Below are positions 1 through 5,135 of a stretch of DNA of 7,489 nt, piece after piece. The notes under the pieces were generated by a model. That model worked only from the letters and a program-made list of their open reading frames with translations, had not been told where the DNA came from and ran no database searches. The stretch spans positions 1-7,489 of the forward strand of contig PWKX01000155.1 in the NCBI GenBank assembly GCA_003559585.1. The letters are read 5' to 3'. Both the position numbers and the translations under genes were made by a program. Numbering within the stretch: position 1 is the first letter of the stretch; every line of letters begins with the position of its first letter. This DNA is from Mollicutes bacterium (GTDB lineage: Bacteria; Bacillota_I; Bacilli_A; Izemoplasmatales; Izemoplasmataceae).

Positions 1-98
1 CCTCAGATGAGTTAATCACCAACAGTGATAAAGCGATGTATCACGCAAAAAAATCAGGTAAAAACATGGTTAGATCATATGAGGATTTAAACCAATAA
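1..98 (+). CDS. C-terminal tail of a GGDEF-domain protein (probable diguanylate cyclase), partial
   Basis: The frame is open from the left edge of the window (first full codon at 3) to TAA at 96-98, giving 31 residues. They contain SDKAMYHAKKSGKN, which closely matches the end of GGDEF domains (consensus near ADxALYxAKxxGRN), the last helix and strand of the cyclase fold. Diguanylate cyclases make the second messenger c-di-GMP from two GTP. The GGDEF signature itself, the inhibitory site and any sensor domain lie outside the window, so activity cannot be judged. Only about ten residues (VRSYEDLNQ) follow the motif, so GGDEF is the last domain and no EAL domain follows. The next gene starts 27 bases downstream with its own SD and no visible terminator or promoter between, which suggests cotranscription. 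Confidence 0.82.
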   Translation, partial: SDELITNSDKAMYHAKKSGKNMVRSYEDLNQ

Positions 99-125
99 CC
101 AACAACATCATAAAGAGGTGACATC

Positions 126-320
126 ATGAAACATATGAAATCTCGCAAGACAACCATCATTGCTTTGCTATTAATGCTTGTTTTTATGGCTGTTTTTGTG
201 TATGCTATGCATGGATATATCGTCCATGAATATCCATTATTTTTCACCGCCATATCAAGTTTGCTTGGCGCGATTGGCATGTTATTTTTGTTGATTAGCC
301 AACGCTTGAAACAAGATTAA
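126..320 (+). CDS. Small two-helix membrane protein, function unknown
   Basis: This encodes 64 residues from ATG at 126, preceded by a good SD (AGAGGTG, about 114-120). The N-terminus is basic (MKHMKSRK). It is followed by a hydrophobic helix at about residues 9-28, a short polar loop with HEYP near 34-37, a second helix at about 37-58 and a basic tail (QRLKQD). The positive-inside pattern predicts both ends in the cytoplasm with a short outside loop. I recognise no family. It lies 27 bases after the GGDEF gene and 30 bases before the GNAT gene, all on one strand, so it is probably the middle gene of a three-gene transcript. A role as a membrane partner of the GGDEF protein is possible but rests only on position. 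The SD and clean membrane topology make a chance frame unlikely. Confidence 0.72.
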   Translation: MKHMKSRKTTIIALLLMLVFMAVFVYAMHGYIVHEYPLFFTAISSLLGAIGMLFLLISQRLKQD

Positions 321-350
321 AACACATCAACATGTACGAGGAGGATTATA

Positions 351-758
351 ATGACATATAAAGCTTGTAACACCATTGAACCAGACCAACTGATGCAGTT
401 ATATGATAGCTGTGGTTGGATTAATTACACCAACAAACCTGACGTCATGGCCAATATCATTCCCCGTTCACTATATAGCTACGCGGCCTTTGATGGTGAT
501 AAACTTGTAGGGTTAATTAGAGTGGTGGGTGATGGGGTTTCAATTATTTATGTTCAAGATATTTTGGTGACCCCAACCCATCAAAGACAAGGCATAGGCA
601 CACACTTATTAAAACATGTCTTAAAACGGTACCAACAGGTTAGACAAATCCTTTTAATCACAGAGGACACTGAGAAAACCAAAGCCTTTTACCGTTCGCT
701 TGGCATGAAGACCTTAAAAGAAACACACGCATTAGGTTTTATAAAATACAACATGTAA
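351..758 (+). CDS. GNAT-family N-acetyltransferase
   Basis: This is a 135-residue, single-domain protein starting at ATG 351 behind a strong SD (GAGGAGG, about 339-345). GNAT enzymes transfer an acetyl group from acetyl-CoA to an amine on a small molecule or protein. The acetyl-CoA pyrophosphate-binding motif A is clear: VQDILVTP at about 68-75, then QRQGIG at 78-83 (Q/RxxGxG/A) and helix THLLKHVL. Motif B is visible as KAFYRSLGM at 111-119. The segment LVGLIRVVGDG (52-62) before motif A resembles a common Firmicutes subfamily of uncharacterised soluble acetyltransferases, so the substrate cannot be named. It has no signal peptide or membrane helix. It appears to be the last gene of the transcript with the GGDEF and small membrane protein genes, since an intrinsic terminator begins at its stop codon. 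Confidence 0.9.
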   Translation: MTYKACNTIEPDQLMQLYDSCGWINYTNKPDVMANIIPRSLYSYAAFDGDKLVGLIRVVGDGVSIIYVQDILVTPTHQRQGIGTHLLKHVLKRYQQVRQILLITEDTEKTKAFYRSLGMKTLKETHALGFIKYNM

Positions 759-784
759 AACAGCGATATAAACGCTGTTTTTTT
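757..784 (+). terminator. Intrinsic terminator after the GNAT gene
   Basis: The stem AAAACAGCG (757-765) pairs perfectly with CGCTGTTTT (773-781) around a seven-base loop, and the run of T extends to 784. The stem begins inside the TAA stop codon of the acetyltransferase gene. This is a standard Rho-independent terminator and closes the three-gene cluster. Confidence 0.9.
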
Positions 785-815
785 ATGATGCTACCAACGA
801 TAGCATGCATTTTTT
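785..815 (+). promoter_or_regulatory. Second hairpin: tandem terminator or operator before the XRE gene
   Basis: ATGATGCTA (785-793) pairs with TAGCATgCAT (801-810), nine pairs with one bulged G at 807, around the loop CCAACGA. The uninterrupted core is ATGCTA/TAGCAT (788-793 / 801-806). A T run follows (810-815), so it can serve as a backup terminator directly behind the first one. Equally, as an inverted repeat ending about a dozen bases before the putative -10 of a helix-turn-helix gene, it is placed where a self-regulating repressor would bind. The sequence alone does not decide between the two. Confidence 0.5.
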
Positions 816-827
816 AATAAAACTATG

Positions 828-838
828 TATGATATAAA
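828..838 (+). promoter_or_regulatory. Putative -10 region of the XRE gene
   Basis: Two overlapping -10-like hexamers are present: TATGAT at 828-833 and TATAAA at 833-838, the latter preceded by TG one base away (extended -10). I see no good -35 element at 16-18 bases upstream. Either choice gives a transcript starting near 840-845, so the leader would be very short. TATGAT fits better because it leaves the whole SD in the RNA. Confidence 0.4.
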
Positions 839-856
839 GTGAAGGAGAGGATAAAA

Positions 857-1519
857 ATGACCTTTAGTGAAAAGTTAAAAGCTTACCGTAAAACCCATGA
901 CTTAACGCAAGAAGATTTAGCTAAAACATGTCACGTGTCAAGACAAACCATCACAAAATGGGAAACCACAGACGCTAAACCAGACACTGAAACACTAAAA
1001 CAACTTTCAGTTTTAATGTCGATGAATATAGATGATTTACTTGATAGTTCACTCAAGTATAACCCAAGCTTATTGACCGTTTTTACATCCATTAAAACAT
1101 TGATCATCTTAAACATCATGATGAGTGTGATCACCTTAATCATCACCATTTTCTTTAACATAGACTGGTTACATTTCTTAACTGTACCTGTGACCATTGC
1201 TTTGTTGATCACCCCGCTAACAAGCCTTTATTTATACGCTTATCACACAGGGAATGTCAAACTTCTCACCAACCACAAACCAGATAAACACTATGACATT
1301 TTAACCTTTAAAGCGATGATAATAACGACCCTTTTTCAATTGCTTTTACTGTCACTAAGTTTGAATATGCTTTATGTACTCAATCTATTTGAATCACACT
1401 TTCAAAATCACACCTACAATTTAGGTTTGCTCGCTGCTTATTTTTTCGGCTTAACCTTGATTGCGATCATCACACCAAAACGATTTAACCTGATAAACAC
1501 TAAAAAAAGACCATATTGA
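857..1519 (+). CDS. XRE-family helix-turn-helix protein with C-terminal membrane domain
   Basis: This encodes 220 residues. The start is ATG 857, because a strong SD (AAGGAGAGG, 842-850) lies six bases before it. The in-frame GTG at 839 would put that SD inside the coding region. Residues 4-58 are a Cro/CI-type DNA-binding domain: LKAYRKTHDLTQEDLAKTCHV, then the recognition helix SRQTITKWE, then the usual conserved tail (KPDTETLKQLSVLMSMNIDDLL). After a short linker come four hydrophobic segments at about 79-101, 104-127, 152-178 and 187-207, and the protein ends in basic residues. XRE domains fused to several membrane helices are common in Firmicutes and are thought to tie transcription to the membrane or to an unknown signal; targets are generally unknown. 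It is monocistronic and convergent with ygiQ, so its likeliest visible target is its own upstream region. Confidence 0.88.
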   Translation: MTFSEKLKAYRKTHDLTQEDLAKTCHVSRQTITKWETTDAKPDTETLKQLSVLMSMNIDDLLDSSLKYNPSLLTVFTSIKTLIILNIMMSVITLIITIFFNIDWLHFLTVPVTIALLITPLTSLYLYAYHTGNVKLLTNHKPDKHYDILTFKAMIITTLFQLLLLSLSLNMLYVLNLFESHFQNHTYNLGLLAAYFFGLTLIAIITPKRFNLINTKKRPY

Positions 1520-1531
1520 ATGATCTTTTTT
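1503..1531. terminator. Bidirectional terminator spanning both convergent stop codons
   Basis: AAAAAAGA (1503-1510) pairs with TCTTTTTT (1524-1531), with inner pairs from CCA/TGA (1511-1513 / 1521-1523). Read as minus-strand RNA, the one plus-strand C-A mismatch becomes a U-G wobble, so the hairpin is slightly better for ygiQ. Each arm supplies a U-run for one direction. The TGA of the XRE gene (1517-1519) lies in the loop, and the ygiQ stop (minus strand, 1530-1532) overlaps the right arm. The two genes' stops are ten bases apart. Confidence 0.75.
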
Positions 1532-3317
1532 AAGCTTTAATTAAAGCCTTTGGGTGATGGCCTATTAAATCAGTTCTGCCAGCTTTTTGTAGCGCTTTTA
1601 AAACGAGGGCTTTATTTTTAGGGTTTTTATACTGCATTAAAGCCCGTTGCATCGCTTTTTCTTGTTTAGATTTAGGCACGTAAACCACCTCACCTGTCAA
1701 TGGGTTTTTCCCGGTATAAAACATACACGTAGAAGCGGTAGAAGGTGTCGGATAAAAATCTTGGACTTGTTCAGGTTGTTGCTTGTTTTGATGTAGGTAC
1801 TCTGCTAATTTTATGGCGCTTTTTAATGTTGAACCAGGATGAGAAGACATTAAGTAAGGCACTAAAAATTGTTTTTTATTGGCTTGTTTATTCAAGGCTT
1901 TAAACTGTTTGACAAACGCATCATAGGTATGCATTTTTGGTTTATTCATTTGTTTTAAGACGTGGTCATCAATGTGTTCAGGGGCGACTTTTAATTGACC
2001 AGAGACATGGTGTTCAACGAGTTCTTTAAAAAAGGTTTGGTCCCGGTCTGCCAGCATATAATCATAGCGTAACCCTGAGCGTACAAATACTTTTTTAACC
2101 CCGTGTAAGTTTCTTAAAGCTCTTAGGATGTTGAGATAATCTTGATGATTAACATCGAGTTGCGCGCATGGTTCATAACCGATGCAGTCTTGGTGGGTAC
2201 ATGCGCCGTGTTTGATTTGTTTGGCGCATGCTTTTTGATAAAAGTTAGCAGTTGGGCCACCAACATCATGGATATAGCCTTTAAAGTCAGGGTCTTCAAT
2301 GATGGCCTGTGCTTCTTTCAGTAATGATGCTTGTGAGCGGCTTTGAATGATCCGTCCTTGATGATGGGTTAGGGCACAAAAATGACACCCTCCAAAACAA
2401 CCGCGGTTTGAAATCAAACTGAATTTTACCTCTTGTAAAGCGGGAATGACTTCGGTGTAGGTTGGATGGGCTTCCCGGGTAAATGGTAAATCATAGACAT
2501 CGTCTAATTGTGCTTGGCTTAAGGGAAGTGCGGGTGGGTTTTGAATGACGGTTTGTCTTTGATAAGCTTCGATGAGTGGTTTGGCTGTCATGGCGTCACT
2601 GTGTTTGTGTTGTTGTTTAAAGCTTTCGTTGTAAGCGTCTTTAGAATCTAATAACGTGTCATAATCAGGCAGGCACACCCCATCACTAGGCAAAAGGGCT
2701 TGGTCTTTGGTTTTCCATACCGTGCCTCTTATATAGATTAAATCTTTAATATCAAGACCAGCTTTTAGCGCATCAGCCACTTCAATCATGGTGCTCTCAG
2801 CCATCCCGTAGATTAACAAATCAGCCGCTGAATCGAGTAAAATAGACCGTCTGATGGCGTGATCCCAATAATCATAGTGCGCCAGTCTTCTAAGCGAGGC
2901 TTCAATGCCGCCGATGATGATTGGTGTCTCACCGTAGATCTGACGGATGATTTTTGAATATCTGATGGTGGCACGATCAGGCCTCTGATCGTTTTTACCA
3001 CCTGGGGTGTAGGCATCTTGTGAGCGTCTTTTTTTATTTACGGTGTAATGATTAACCATTGAATCGATGTTGCCGCTTGTGATTAAAAAGGCGTGTTTAG
3101 GCGTGCCAAGGGTTTTAAACGATTCAGGGTTGTTAACATCTGGTTGGGCGATGATGGCCACGTGGTAGCCAAAACGCTCAAGCGTTCTAGCGATTAAGGC
3201 CGCACCAAAAGAAGGGTGATCGATGTAAGCATCACCTGTGATTAAAATAAAATCAGCTTGTTCAAAGCCTTGTGCTTGCATGTCAGTTTTTGACATCGGT
3301 ATCCATGTTTTATTCAA
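1530..3317 (-). CDS. ygiQ: YgiQ-family radical SAM protein (UPF0313)
   Basis: This gives 595 residues from the TTG at 3317-3315. The family N-terminus is intact: TWIPMSKTDM, then VTGDAY-like ITGDAYIDHPSFG at about 27-38. The radical SAM motif CxxxCxxC is C307, C311 and C314 (NRGCFGGCHFC), expected to hold a 4Fe-4S cluster that cleaves S-adenosylmethionine. A second cysteine set, C364, C373, C378 and C384, is typical of the family and may bind another cluster. APEH (about 446-449), PYLMSSHPGS (about 487-496) and the C-terminal DFYPTPSTASTCMFYTG are family signatures. The family's reaction is unknown to me; it is presumed cytosolic and needs iron-sulfur cluster assembly. A longer frame reaches GTG at 3365, but it crosses a TGnTATAAT promoter and the SD. 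The added MAWFMLKYGIIAAVIIL lacks family similarity, so I reject that start. Confidence 0.93.
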   Translation of the reverse strand: MNKTWIPMSKTDMQAQGFEQADFILITGDAYIDHPSFGAALIARTLERFGYHVAIIAQPDVNNPESFKTLGTPKHAFLITSGNIDSMVNHYTVNKKRRSQDAYTPGGKNDQRPDRATIRYSKIIRQIYGETPIIIGGIEASLRRLAHYDYWDHAIRRSILLDSAADLLIYGMAESTMIEVADALKAGLDIKDLIYIRGTVWKTKDQALLPSDGVCLPDYDTLLDSKDAYNESFKQQHKHSDAMTAKPLIEAYQRQTVIQNPPALPLSQAQLDDVYDLPFTREAHPTYTEVIPALQEVKFSLISNRGCFGGCHFCALTHHQGRIIQSRSQASLLKEAQAIIEDPDFKGYIHDVGGPTANFYQKACAKQIKHGACTHQDCIGYEPCAQLDVNHQDYLNILRALRNLHGVKKVFVRSGLRYDYMLADRDQTFFKELVEHHVSGQLKVAPEHIDDHVLKQMNKPKMHTYDAFVKQFKALNKQANKKQFLVPYLMSSHPGSTLKSAIKLAEYLHQNKQQPEQVQDFYPTPSTASTCMFYTGKNPLTGEVVYVPKSKQEKAMQRALMQYKNPKNKALVLKALQKAGRTDLIGHHPKALIKA

Positions 3318-3330
3318 TATTATCACCGCC
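3315..3330 (-). promoter_or_regulatory. SD and TTG start codon that fix the ygiQ start
   Basis: On the minus strand GGCGGTGAT (3330-3322) lies four bases before TTG (3317-3315). GGTGAT matches the 16S rRNA anti-SD, and GGCGG to TTG is eight bases, the normal register. The upstream GTG (3365) and ATG (3353) have no comparable SD. Confidence 0.7.
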
Positions 3331-3333
3331 GCT

Positions 3334-3360
3334 ATTATACCATACTTTAACATGAACCAA
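3334..3360 (-). promoter_or_regulatory. Promoter of ygiQ with extended -10
   Basis: The minus strand carries a perfect TATAAT (3339-3334) with TG one base upstream (TGGTATAAT). The -35 is weak: TTGGTT at 3360-3355, 15 bases away, which an extended -10 can tolerate. Transcription would begin near 3327, leaving a leader of about ten bases that still contains GGTGAT. Confidence 0.7.
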
Positions 3361-3398
3361 GCCACTCACTTTTTTAAACATTTTGATGTACCCCACTG

Positions 3399-3424
3399 TT
3401 TTTGTGCGGTATGACACACAAAAA
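3399..3424. repeat. Inverted repeat in the divergent intergenic region
   Basis: TTTTTGTG (3399-3406) and CACAAAAA (3417-3424) form a perfect eight-base inverted repeat around ten bases. It sits between the two divergent promoters and ends two bases before the TTGACA (-35) of the DUF2784 gene. A regulator site is plausible, but the AT-rich half-sites could be chance. Confidence 0.4.
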
Positions 3425-3425
3425 G

Positions 3426-3456
3426 TTGACACAAAACAGCTTATTTGTGGTATGAT
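3426..3456 (+). promoter_or_regulatory. Promoter of the DUF2784 gene
   Basis: A consensus TTGACA lies at 3426-3431 and an extended -10, TGGTATGAT, at 3448-3456. The spacer is 19 bases, longer than optimal, which the extended -10 may offset. Transcription would start near 3463, leaving about 25 bases before ATG 3488. It therefore excludes the in-frame GTG at 3461 as a start. Confidence 0.72.
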
Positions 3457-3487
3457 TTAAGTGATTAAATATGAAGGTGGTGGGTTT

Positions 3488-3925
3488 ATGTTCAGTGCCT
3501 CAACGTACAACTTGTTTGGTGACATCACATTAACGGTTCACTTGCTGTATGTTTCCTTTGTTGTTTTTGCGCAAATATACATCATCATCGGATGGTTTAA
3601 ACATTGGCCATTGGTTAGAAACTTCATCTTTAGAATGATTCATTTAGGCATGATTGTGGTCGTGACTATTCAAGAATTGCTTGGCGTTGAGTGTCCTTTA
3701 ACCACATTAGAAAACCATTTTAGAAGACAAGCTGGAATGTCTGTGGATGAACAAACAACCTTTATCATGCGGCTTGTGTTTTCTGTGGTGTTTATTGATA
3801 TTCCGCGTTGGGTGTTTTCCTTTGTCTATATTGGCTTTGGCGCGGTTGTGATCTTAACGTTGATTTATTTACCACCGATTTATAAAACAAGAAAATCAAA
3901 CACCCCGCCTTTACAAAATTCATGA
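3488..3925 (+). CDS. DUF2784-family membrane protein
   Basis: This gives 145 residues from ATG 3488, which has an SD (AAGGTGG, 3474-3480) seven bases upstream; the earlier in-frame GTG at 3461 lies at or before the predicted transcription start. The hydrophobic segments are at about 13-35, 46-63, 91-105 and 109-130, so it is probably a four-helix inner-membrane protein with a basic, cytoplasmic C-terminus. The match to DUF2784 rests on CPLTTLENHFRRQAG at 69-83, between helices 2 and 3, and on the short HxxYVxFVVF-type first helix. The cysteine-proline and the following LE are family hallmarks. No function is established for the family to my knowledge. It is transcribed alone, divergently from ygiQ, and ends at its own terminator. 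Confidence 0.85.
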   Translation: MFSASTYNLFGDITLTVHLLYVSFVVFAQIYIIIGWFKHWPLVRNFIFRMIHLGMIVVVTIQELLGVECPLTTLENHFRRQAGMSVDEQTTFIMRLVFSVVFIDIPRWVFSFVYIGFGAVVILTLIYLPPIYKTRKSNTPPLQNS

Positions 3926-3926
3926 C

Positions 3927-3951
3927 AACTGCCATTTAGGCAGTTTTTTTT
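3927..3951 (+). terminator. Intrinsic terminator after the DUF2784 gene
   Basis: AACTGCC (3927-3933) pairs with GGCAGTT (3939-3945) around ATTTA, followed by T to 3951. It starts two bases after the TGA stop, confirming that TGA ends this gene. Confidence 0.93.
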
Positions 3952-3982
3952 GTATACGCTTTCCCTTTTTTCATTAAATCGT

Positions 3983-3988
3983 TATAAT
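3983..3988 (+). promoter_or_regulatory. -10 element of the threonine aldolase promoter
   Basis: A perfect TATAAT lies at 3983-3988, between the preceding terminator and the gene. The -35 position (TTTCCC at 3960-3965, 17-base spacer) is poor. A start near 3995 gives a leader of about 27 bases. Confidence 0.65.
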
Positions 3989-4021
3989 ATGGTTATACGA
4001 AAAAAAGAAAGTAGGCTTTTC

Positions 4022-5047
4022 ATGATTGATTTAAGAAGTGATACGGTCACCAAACCAACCCAAGCCATGTTGAAGGCGATGATGCAAGCTGAACTTGGTG
4101 ATGATGTCTATGAAGATGACCCAACGGTCAAACAATTAGAGGACACTGCCGCTAAGATATTAAACAAAGACGCGGCCCTTTTTGTGCCCAGTGGGACAAT
4201 GGGCAATCAAATAGCCATCATGGCACATACCAAGCGTGGTGATGAAATCATCTTAGGTCAACACGCACATATAAAAACCTACGAAGTTGGTGGCGCTGCG
4301 GTATTAAGTGGCGTTAACTTTCATGTCGTGGATGATCATACAGGCATGCTTGATGTTGAAAGCTTAAAAGCAGGCATTCGCGGCGATGACATTCATTTTC
4401 CTGATACGGGCTTGATTTTAAGCGAAGTGGCCCATGGTTCAGGAAAAATAGGATCACTAAAACAGTTAAAAGCCATTGGTGAGGTGGCTAAAAACCATGA
4501 CATCCCACATCATATTGATGGGGCACGTTTGTTTAACGCCGCGGTGGCTTTAAACACAGAAGCAAGCACGTTAAGTGCGCAAGCTGATAGTGTGATGGTG
4601 TGCTTATCAAAAGGCTTAGCTAGTCCAGTGGGTAGTTTGCTTGTTGGTGAGAAAGCCTTCATTAAAAAAGCGCGCAAATACCGTAAAATGTTAGGTGGTG
4701 GCATGCGGCAAGTCGGTGTTCTAGCCGCCGCAGGGCTTATCTCACTCAATGAAATGAGACACCGTTTAAGTCATGATCATGCCAAAGCGCAAACCTTTGC
4801 TAACGCAATAAAAAAGGTTGAGGGGTTTGCTGTAAAAGAGGCGCAACTAAACATCAACATGGTGTTTGTCACAACCACGCATGATGTGGCTGATTTAACC
4901 GCTTATTTAGCCCAACATGGTATTTTAATTGGCGCACCTAAAAAAGACTTGATTCGTTTTGCTTTTCATCATGATGTTTTAGATGAAGATCTTGAAAAGA
5001 TCATGCGTCATATCAAAACGTTTGTTTCATTAAAAAGTGCCAAGTGA
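4022..5047 (+). CDS. ltaE: Low-specificity L-threonine aldolase
   Basis: This is a pyridoxal-phosphate (PLP) enzyme that cleaves L-threonine or allo-threonine to glycine and acetaldehyde, supplying glycine. It has 341 residues, normal for the family. The start is ATG 4022: MIDLRSDTVTKPT is the standard N-terminus, and the upstream in-frame TTG at 3950 lies in the previous terminator and before the promoter. Landmarks: SGTMGN (57-62, cofactor phosphate loop), H83 in HAHIKTYEVGG (stacks on PLP), D166 and R169 in HIDGARLFNAA, the Schiff-base lysine K197 in CLSKGLASPVGS, GGGMRQ (225-230), and R312, which probably contacts the substrate carboxylate. The usual ENTH-like segment reads SEVAHGSGK (134-142), keeping the glutamate. 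The SD is modest (AGTAGG, 4010-4015). It is cytosolic and monocistronic, with a promoter in front and a terminator overlapping its stop. Confidence 0.95.
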   Translation: MIDLRSDTVTKPTQAMLKAMMQAELGDDVYEDDPTVKQLEDTAAKILNKDAALFVPSGTMGNQIAIMAHTKRGDEIILGQHAHIKTYEVGGAAVLSGVNFHVVDDHTGMLDVESLKAGIRGDDIHFPDTGLILSEVAHGSGKIGSLKQLKAIGEVAKNHDIPHHIDGARLFNAAVALNTEASTLSAQADSVMVCLSKGLASPVGSLLVGEKAFIKKARKYRKMLGGGMRQVGVLAAAGLISLNEMRHRLSHDHAKAQTFANAIKKVEGFAVKEAQLNINMVFVTTTHDVADLTAYLAQHGILIGAPKKDLIRFAFHHDVLDEDLEKIMRHIKTFVSLKSAK

Positions 5048-5059
5048 CGCACTTTTTAA
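5030..5059 (+). terminator. Intrinsic terminator overlapping the end of ltaE
   Basis: TTAAAAAGTGC (5030-5040) pairs perfectly over 11 bases with GCACTTTTTAA (5049-5059). The left arm encodes the last residues of the aldolase, and the TGA stop (5045-5047) is in the eight-base loop. The right arm supplies the T run. The symmetry means it could also act on the other strand, where no gene is present. Confidence 0.85.
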
Positions 5060-5135
5060 CAAATAAGTTTATAGGTTTTGTTGCTCAATTATTTTAGTGT
5101 TGATAAACGCAAGAAGAAAGTAGATAGGTGATTAT

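Noticed and set aside
41..280. 79-codon minus-strand open frame across the GGDEF tail and small membrane protein
   Set aside because: The plus-strand genes have SD sites and sensible products; this frame overlaps both and the gap between them and shows no family features.
3399..3424. Inverted repeat TTTTTGTG/CACAAAAA as an intrinsic terminator
   Set aside because: No gene ends here on either strand (ygiQ and the DUF2784 gene both begin here), the stem is AT-rich with a ten-base loop, and it abuts a TTGACA element. A regulatory site or chance repeat is more likely.
4155..4430. ENTH-like segment of threonine aldolase reading SEVAHGSGK as a sign of altered activity
   Set aside because: The glutamate aligns with the family, this loop varies among bacterial threonine aldolases, and all other PLP-binding and catalytic residues are present.
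5075..5110. TTGCTC (5081-5086) and GATAAA (5102-5107) as a promoter for the phosphodiesterase gene
   Set aside because: The spacer is 15 bases and both hexamers are poor matches; too weak to annotate, although some promoter is expected after the ltaE terminator.
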